Positions 59,103 through 64,000 of a stretch of 64,000 bases of DNA are shown one piece after another. A program made the position numbers and the translations under genes. Numbering within the stretch: the stretch's first letter is position 1; the number at the start of each line of letters is the position of its first letter. Source of the stretch: Ruegeria sp. AD91A (GTDB lineage Bacteria; Pseudomonadota; Alphaproteobacteria; Rhodobacterales; Rhodobacteraceae); the NCBI RefSeq assembly GCF_003443535.1, contig NZ_CP031946.1, positions 3,041,001 through 3,105,000 on the forward strand. The letters are read 5' to 3'. The notes under the pieces were generated by a model. That model saw nothing but the letters and a program-made list of their open reading frames with translations, had not been told where the DNA came from and made no database searches.

Positions 59103-59873
59103 TCACCGCTCAAACACAGCCATCATTTGCCTGCGCAATCGCGCCAGATCCTCATCCACACTAGCGGTAGGATCGCACGCGAATGTTGGCAATGCCTCCA
59201 CACGGATCGTCCCGCTGCGCGGTAAATGTTTGCCGCGTGGAAGTAGACTATCGCTGTCATGGATGACAATGGGGGTGATCGTGCGGCCGGTTTCTCGGGC
59301 GACTAAGACAGCACCCGCTTTAAAGTCCCCGAGCGATTCTGTTTTGGATCGGGTGCCTTCTGGGAATAGCACGATGGAACAGCGGGCAGGCATTTCCCTG
59401 ACAGCCTTTATCAGCGTATCCATGGCCGTTGAGCCGGAGTCTCGGTTGATAGGGACGAGACCCGCTCCATCAAAACCAGTGCGCAGGAGTTTGCTGTTCC
59501 AGAACTCTGACTTCGCCGCGAAAGTGAACCATTTGGTGTCTGGCACCACGTGCATGAGACTGAAGCCATCGAGATGGCTACGGTGGTTGACCACGATGAT
59601 GCTGTTGGTGTCGGCGGCGAGGGCATTCTTTTCCTCAGGACGCATCTCGACGCGGATGCTGAGGAGCCACAGCAGGCGTGAGCATGACCGTTTCACCAGG
59701 CGCCAATACCAACCCCGAAACCCTCTGCGCCGAACGCAAAGAAGAGGGGCAAAGGCCACGAAGAGGAAATAAAACAGGCCGATAAGAACCAGTATAGCGC
59801 GCTTGATTAGGCGTATTGGCAAAGGGTCAATGGCGCGAGTTGCGCGGTCTTGACCGTCAGGTGAAAGGGGCAT
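59103..59873 (-). CDS. 1-acyl-sn-glycerol-3-phosphate acyltransferase-like (PlsC family)
   Basis: 256 residues. One or two N-terminal hydrophobic helices (LVLIGLFYFLFVAFAPLL), then NHRSHLDGFS (NHx4D motif) and FPEGTRSKTE. Transfers acyl chains to lysophosphatidate or a related lysolipid at the inner membrane. ATG 59873 has a GAGG site six bases upstream; a longer arginine-rich start at 60095 is unlikely. Confidence 0.88.
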   Translation of the reverse strand: MPLSPDGQDRATRAIDPLPIRLIKRAILVLIGLFYFLFVAFAPLLCVRRRGFRGWYWRLVKRSCSRLLWLLSIRVEMRPEEKNALAADTNSIIVVNHRSHLDGFSLMHVVPDTKWFTFAAKSEFWNSKLLRTGFDGAGLVPINRDSGSTAMDTLIKAVREMPARCSIVLFPEGTRSKTESLGDFKAGAVLVARETGRTITPIVIHDSDSLLPRGKHLPRSGTIRVEALPTFACDPTASVDEDLARLRRQMMAVFER

Positions 59874-60432
59874 GACGTCCTCTGATAGGGCCTGTGGCAG
59901 GTGCGTAAGCCGTGAATAAAGGCCACCGGAGATCCTCCGGCAGCGCTTTGAAATGCGCCACTTGCGAAGGAAGACAGCCACCGCACACCTCTCTATCTGT
60001 CGAAGCCAGTCCCAGATCAATGAGAAAAGACGACGTAGGGGAATGTATCTTGGTGCTTCAGTGTGACTTGAGTGCCAACTGACCGGCCTTGGCATAAAAT
60101 ATCGTTAATAGCCCTTACCAGACATAGCCGAGTGATCTGGTAGCTGCGAGTGCACAAGGCTGCTTACAGCACTTTGCCGACCTTGACCCCTTGGTGCCCG
60201 TCAATTGTCTGAGTGAAATGACCGAATGCCGGCTGCGAGCCCGAAGCAGCCGTCGAAACGGAGATTGCGTACTGCAATGCAACATACAGGATCGTCCAAT
60301 CCAAAAACTACACACAGGAAGCTTCAACCAACGCCTGTTCCGGACTAAGTTGCCTTCGAGATGAAAAGCGGCTGCTTGTCCAAACAACCAAAAGCAGGAA
60401 GCCGCAAAGACGCATCTGCTAGCTTAACGAAA
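59874..60432. other. Intergenic region without clear gene
   Basis: About 560 bases. Only overlapping short frames with no ribosome sites. Nothing recognised. Confidence 0.5.
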
Positions 60433-61749
60433 TCAGTTCAGTGTATTCTTATAGATAACGCCGTCTTTCATAATCAGGTCGAAGTTTTCGTCGTAGTCCA
60501 CCAATACATCGATGTCTTCAAGCGGGTTGCCGTCGATCAGAATGAGATCTGCGTATGCGCCCTCTTCGATGACGCCCAGTTTTTCAGGGTAGGGGTTCCT
60601 TGGGCCAGACAGTGCCATCAATTCTGCATTTCCAGACGTGGCTTGGCGTAGAATTTCGGCGGGCTCGAACCAGCGGGTGCGCAGTGAGAACTCTTCGTTC
60701 TGGCGCGCAAGCAAGGCCGGGTCACCGATCACGTCTGTGCCGAAGGCAAGCTTCTTGAACCCTTTTTCTTTTGCAAGGCTGAACATGCTGTCCAAACCAG
60801 CCAGTGCCTGTTTGAAACGGTCTTGCACCTCAGGGCTCATGCCTGCGGGAGTATTAACAAAGACCAGCGCTTGCACACTGAGCCAAGCGTCATTTTCGAT
60901 GACGATGTCGAGTGTTTCTTCATCAATGAAGTTGGCGTGCTCAATCGACTTAACCCCGTTTTCGACGGCAAGCCGTATGCCGCGCGTGTTGTAGACATGC
61001 GACATCACATATGTGTTCCAGTTCTCTGCGGCCTGAACGACAGCACGGACTTCTTCTGGCGTCATCTCAACCACATCAAGCGGGTCGGTCGGGGACGCGA
61101 CTCCGCCACCGGTAAACAGTTTGAGTTGCGTCGACCCTTTGCGCAACTGCTCCCGTGCCGCCGACAAGGCCTGATCCGGCCCATCAATCACGGCTGAGTG
61201 TCCCTGGCGGACGGCCCACGGCGCTTGCGTAGCGATCAATCTAGGAGGATCATTAGGAAGACGATAGTCGCCGTGTCCCCCTGACTGCCCGATGGTTCCG
61301 CCGGACACATAGAGCCGTGGACCATTCACCAGCCCTTCGTTGATTGCGCGCATTAGTGAGTACACATTGCCGCCTGCGTCTCTCGCCGTTGTAAAGCCAC
61401 GCAGCAGCATTTTCTCCGCCTGGTCCGCTTGCGTGAACGCAAAGTAGTACTCATCAAGTGCGGCCAGTTCAGCGTAGTTGACCTGCAGAGTGAGATGGAC
61501 GTGGGCGTCAATAAAACCGGGTGTCATTGTGCGCCCACCGCCGTCAATGACCATGGCACCCTCGGCGTCAATCGGATCGATAGACACTGCCGAGATGAGA
61601 TTGTCCTCGATCATCACGCTGGCGCCTTCAATGAGTCTGTCACTCACGCCATCAAACACATTTACATTGGTAATGAGGGTGCGCGTTGGCTCGTCTTGCG
61701 CGGCGACGGCGGTGGATGCAAAGACCAAAGCAAGAATAAGGCTACGCAT
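60433..61749 (-). CDS. Exported metal-dependent amidohydrolase (imidazolonepropionase-like)
   Basis: 438 residues with a signal peptide (1-17, LILALVFASTAVAA). Metal and catalytic motifs: HVHLT, FTTARDAGG, KLFTGGGVASP, SHVYN, EHANF and FGTDV. Typical of secreted Xaa-Pro-dipeptidase or carboxypeptidase-like amidohydrolases that act on peptides or lactones. The ATG at 61749 has GGAGAA upstream. Monocistronic. Confidence 0.88.
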   Translation of the reverse strand: MRSLILALVFASTAVAAQDEPTRTLITNVNVFDGVSDRLIEGASVMIEDNLISAVSIDPIDAEGAMVIDGGGRTMTPGFIDAHVHLTLQVNYAELAALDEYYFAFTQADQAEKMLLRGFTTARDAGGNVYSLMRAINEGLVNGPRLYVSGGTIGQSGGHGDYRLPNDPPRLIATQAPWAVRQGHSAVIDGPDQALSAAREQLRKGSTQLKLFTGGGVASPTDPLDVVEMTPEEVRAVVQAAENWNTYVMSHVYNTRGIRLAVENGVKSIEHANFIDEETLDIVIENDAWLSVQALVFVNTPAGMSPEVQDRFKQALAGLDSMFSLAKEKGFKKLAFGTDVIGDPALLARQNEEFSLRTRWFEPAEILRQATSGNAELMALSGPRNPYPEKLGVIEEGAYADLILIDGNPLEDIDVLVDYDENFDLIMKDGVIYKNTLN

Positions 61750-61973
61750 GAATTGTTCTCCATTGAAGAATATTAGAAATTTGGTCACGCTGAATCAGGA
61801 AGCTACCGCGACAGTTTGCTTTTTCAAAGTGCAATCTTGGCTGCACCAACTACCTCGCCCATAAATGCCGCTATGCGGCGAGTGGCGGTTTTGTCCGCTA
61901 GGCCGACCTTGATGCCGTCTGAACCGACCCGATGAACAACTGAAACCGTCAGATGACCGGTTCGAGCCCAGTA

Positions 61974-62900
61974 CTACCGCCTTGGTGATTTTGCGAGTAC
62001 GGTAGATACGGTGCGCGTCTTTTTACTTCTTGTGATCGCGATTGCGCCCAGCACTAAGGCACATGCCAAAGCTTGAGGTAAAGAGATGGCTTCGCCAAAG
62101 GCAAGATATCCCACGGCAAACATCGTGGGTAATTCGATGCTTCCGACGACCGCAGTTTGGGAAGCCCCAATAACAGGTGAGCATATCGTGTAGATAAGCT
62201 GGGGTACGAAAGCGGTAACCAGACCAATACCAACAATGAAAAGCCAATCGGATTGTTCCCTTGGGAGAAGCTCTCCAACCTCAGCTCCAAGGATGAGCGG
62301 CGCGAGGCCCAGTACAGACCCCAGAGAAACTGACGCGATACGTGCCAACGGTGCAATCCGTGACAACCTGTGTACCAGTACGCAAATTCCGAAGCCAAAC
62401 CCAAATGGGGCGGCAAGGGATAGCAGCAGCGTTGGTAGGTGTTCCGCAGCCACTGACGCAGGCGAGCCAGCAATGACAGCTGCCACTACAATCAGACCAG
62501 CGGCCAACATGGCGCGTCGCGTGGGTGCATCGCCAAACACTGCCCAAGCAATACCTAAGGTGAACACCGGATAGGTCATGTAAAGCACACCCACTGTCGA
62601 TGCGGGCAGCTTCTCTAGCGCCGTTACATATCCGATCCAACCAAGCCCCATTACGGCTCCGGCGGAGAGACCCCAAGTGATCTCTCGCCATTCTTTTCGG
62701 TGCACAATGAGAACAGGAAGCAGAAGAAGAGCCGCAACAATATAGCGGTAGAATGCGACCGCATAGGGTGCAACACCCTGTTCGGTCAGGCTGCGGCTGA
62801 AGTAGGGAACCAGCCCGAAACAGATTGAAGCAAAGAGAACACCAATACCCGCAAATGCGTAAGGTATGGGCGTTCGATTTCGCGCAGATGTCGTGGCCAT
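61974..62900 (-). CDS. EamA/DMT-family transporter
   Basis: 308 residues, ten hydrophobic helices in two EamA repeats. PYFSRSLTEQGVAPYAVAFY and SIELPTMFAVGYLAFGEAIS are typical. Substrate unknown. Unlike the transporter at 7927, the C-terminus is short and basic (RSKKTRTVSTVLAKS). Confidence 0.85.
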   Translation of the reverse strand: MATTSARNRTPIPYAFAGIGVLFASICFGLVPYFSRSLTEQGVAPYAVAFYRYIVAALLLLPVLIVHRKEWREITWGLSAGAVMGLGWIGYVTALEKLPASTVGVLYMTYPVFTLGIAWAVFGDAPTRRAMLAAGLIVVAAVIAGSPASVAAEHLPTLLLSLAAPFGFGFGICVLVHRLSRIAPLARIASVSLGSVLGLAPLILGAEVGELLPREQSDWLFIVGIGLVTAFVPQLIYTICSPVIGASQTAVVGSIELPTMFAVGYLAFGEAISLPQALACALVLGAIAITRSKKTRTVSTVLAKSPRR

Positions 62901-63525
62901 AATCTGGAGCTATCACGCATTTGCATCTTCGTCTTTAGAGATTCTACGAACGACTGCTTTGTCCCACATAGCTGCTGTCCAAGAAAAAAACATTGCATCT
63001 TAGATGAAAAGTCCGCTTCCTGTGCATTGCCGCCGTCACTGAGTCCTAGTGCTGCGCTAGCAGCGAAGGTCTGCTTGGTGGCTGACTCCACGAACTCTGA
63101 TCCTTGCAGGAACGTCTGTTTTATCCGAGGTAGGATGACGGTGGAATGTTCGCATCGGGATGGGTGCCGTCATTTGTCGCGTTTGGCATCAACCCTGCTT
63201 CTTGAAAATACTCGTGATTGCCCTTGAGCTGGCACCAATCCAACCGTCAGATTGGTTCCAGACTTACAACGCAAAACTATGGGCAAACTACGCAAACCTA
63301 TGGGGTGCGCGAAGTGTTATGCGCAAACCTACACCTGATGTAGGTGCGCACATAACACTGCGTTTTCGACATTGATTTCATTAAAGAAAATCTTGGAAGC
63401 TTGCCCATAACCTCTGTGCGGTATTTGCGCATAAATTTGCACAATTCGCCCAGAAGTTTGCATGCGACAGAGAACCCATCGAGCTAACGGCGTCCTCTGG
63501 CACATTTGCTACGCACATATGCAGT
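62901..63525. other. Repeat-rich intergenic region
   Basis: About 620 bases. It holds an interrupted hairpin (63313-63359) and several GCGCAAA-type words in both orientations at 63278-63470. No gene called. Confidence 0.6.
63313..63359. repeat. Interrupted palindrome with two paired stems
   Basis: Outer stem AGTGTTATG / CATAACACT (9 bases) and inner stem ACCTACA / TGTAGGT (7 bases) around a 5-base loop. The spacers are unequal, so it is a bulged hairpin. TATGCGCAAA at 63318 inside it recurs, inverted, at 63424-63433. Confidence 0.7.
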
Positions 63526-64000
63526 TTACTCCCAATCGCCAGCAGACGAGCGCCACGTCTTAGCGTCCGCATCCCAAACACTGGCGGTGACGCAAGGCGT
63601 TGGGTTTATTCCATCGCAATTGGATCCATGAATATCTGCCACAACAACGCGTTGACGCCCAAAATCAACGACCGTCCAGCCTTGGTTAAGCAAGGAGTGC
63701 ACCTCTTCACTAACCCAAAAGTGCGACATGCATCCGCCAGTTCCGCAATAAAGAGATGCGGCGCTTGAACACGCGAATCCAGACTCATTCAGAACCCAGT
63801 CGTGTTGAAGATCTCCGTCGAGATCGACCCTTTCAACCGCGCCCCAGGCTATGTCAAACTGACCGTCGTTGAACTCCCCGCAGGCCTGTTCCGCCAGATC
63901 AACCTTTGCCCGCAAACCGGGCGGAAGTTGCGAAACATCAGCCGCAACAGCTGGTGAGGTCCAAACAAGGCCCGAAGCAAGCACAATCCCGGCGACCAAA
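63526..64000 (-). CDS. Exported hypothetical protein, 5' end outside window
   Basis: At least 157 residues and open at the window edge. The hydrophobic stretch (GIVLASGLVWTSPAVA) is the end of a signal peptide. FDIAWGAVERVDLDGDLQHD, then CGTGGCMSHFW, suggest a periplasmic protein with one or more disulfides. Family not recognised. Its stop is at 63526. Confidence 0.7.
   Translation of the reverse strand, partial: LVAGIVLASGLVWTSPAVAADVSQLPPGLRAKVDLAEQACGEFNDGQFDIAWGAVERVDLDGDLQHDWVLNESGFACSSAASLYCGTGGCMSHFWVSEEVHSLLNQGWTVVDFGRQRVVVADIHGSNCDGINPTPCVTASVWDADAKTWRSSAGDWE

Noticed and set aside
59874..60095. N-terminal extension of the PlsC-like protein
   Set aside because: Arginine-rich, no ribosome site at 60095, while 59873 has one and gives the usual start.
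63160..63581. Frames with repeated WAN/CAN residues on both strands
   Set aside because: They arise from the GCGCAAA-type DNA repeats, not from real genes.

Overview
The window looks like chromosome of a marine alphaproteobacterium of the Roseobacter group (Rhodobacteraceae). The reasons are the petABC (fbcFBC) bc1 operon, a RibH2-type lumazine synthase under an FMN riboswitch, cobO, paired dapF-mtaB, ispA-dxs, and compatible-solute and aromatic-type oxidoreductase gene sets typical of algae-associated bacteria. No taxonomic search was possible, so this assignment is inference.

Layout. 1-2.7 kb: ispA (cut by the window edge) and dxs, then tRNA-Thr(CGT). 3.1-7.2 kb: a tight arsenic operon of four genes joined by 4-base start/stop overlaps: an ArsR-ArsC fusion, an ArsJ-partner GAPDH, ArsJ and an ACR3 arsenite pump. 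7.3-12.7 kb: housekeeping genes (cobO, a DMT transporter, an HD hydrolase, aroC, ribH with its FMN riboswitch, a PaiB-like flavoprotein, a cytochrome c2). 13.1-15.8 kb: petABC. 16-18.1 kb: mtaB and dapF.

18.3-25.7 kb is an integrated mobile element in tRNA-Lys(TTT). It is bounded by perfect 51-base direct repeats of the tRNA 3' end and has matching inner arm repeats. It carries a tyrosine integrase, an AlpA-like excisionase, a Rep_trans-type replication/relaxase protein preceded by three hairpins, two unknown genes, and a DarG-DarT (macrodomain antitoxin / DNA ADP-ribosyltransferase) module in antitoxin-first order with an unusually long DarT. 25.7-28.6 kb is sparse DNA with a phytase-esterase-like gene, small hypotheticals and a phage-type remnant.

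28.7-37.6 kb is one signalling operon: a very large hybrid histidine kinase with about eleven tandem GAF domains, an HPt protein, and a response regulator fused to a class III nucleotide cyclase, which together make a complete phosphorelay ending in cyclic nucleotide output. 38.4-42.2 kb: a di-heme oxidoreductase, then two small secreted proteins with a membrane-anchored LuxR-type regulator. 42.3-47.9 kb: an oxidoreductase cluster (CmcJ/NvfI-like, LLM flavin enzyme, SDR, enoyl-CoA hydratase, a frameshifted MDR reductase) divergent from a LysR regulator.

48.3-55.6 kb: a LacI-type regulator, a carbohydrate ABC transporter, an MGH1/GH63-like glycosidase and a D-lyxose/D-mannose isomerase. The likeliest reading is uptake and breakdown of a mannosyl compatible solute such as mannosylglycerate (digeneaside of red algae). 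55.9-64 kb: an old-yellow-enzyme reductase with a TetR regulator sharing a TTGGA-N8-TCCAA operator, an orphan antitoxin-like gene, an acyltransferase, a secreted amidohydrolase, a DMT transporter, a repeat-rich intergenic region and a partial secreted protein at the edge.
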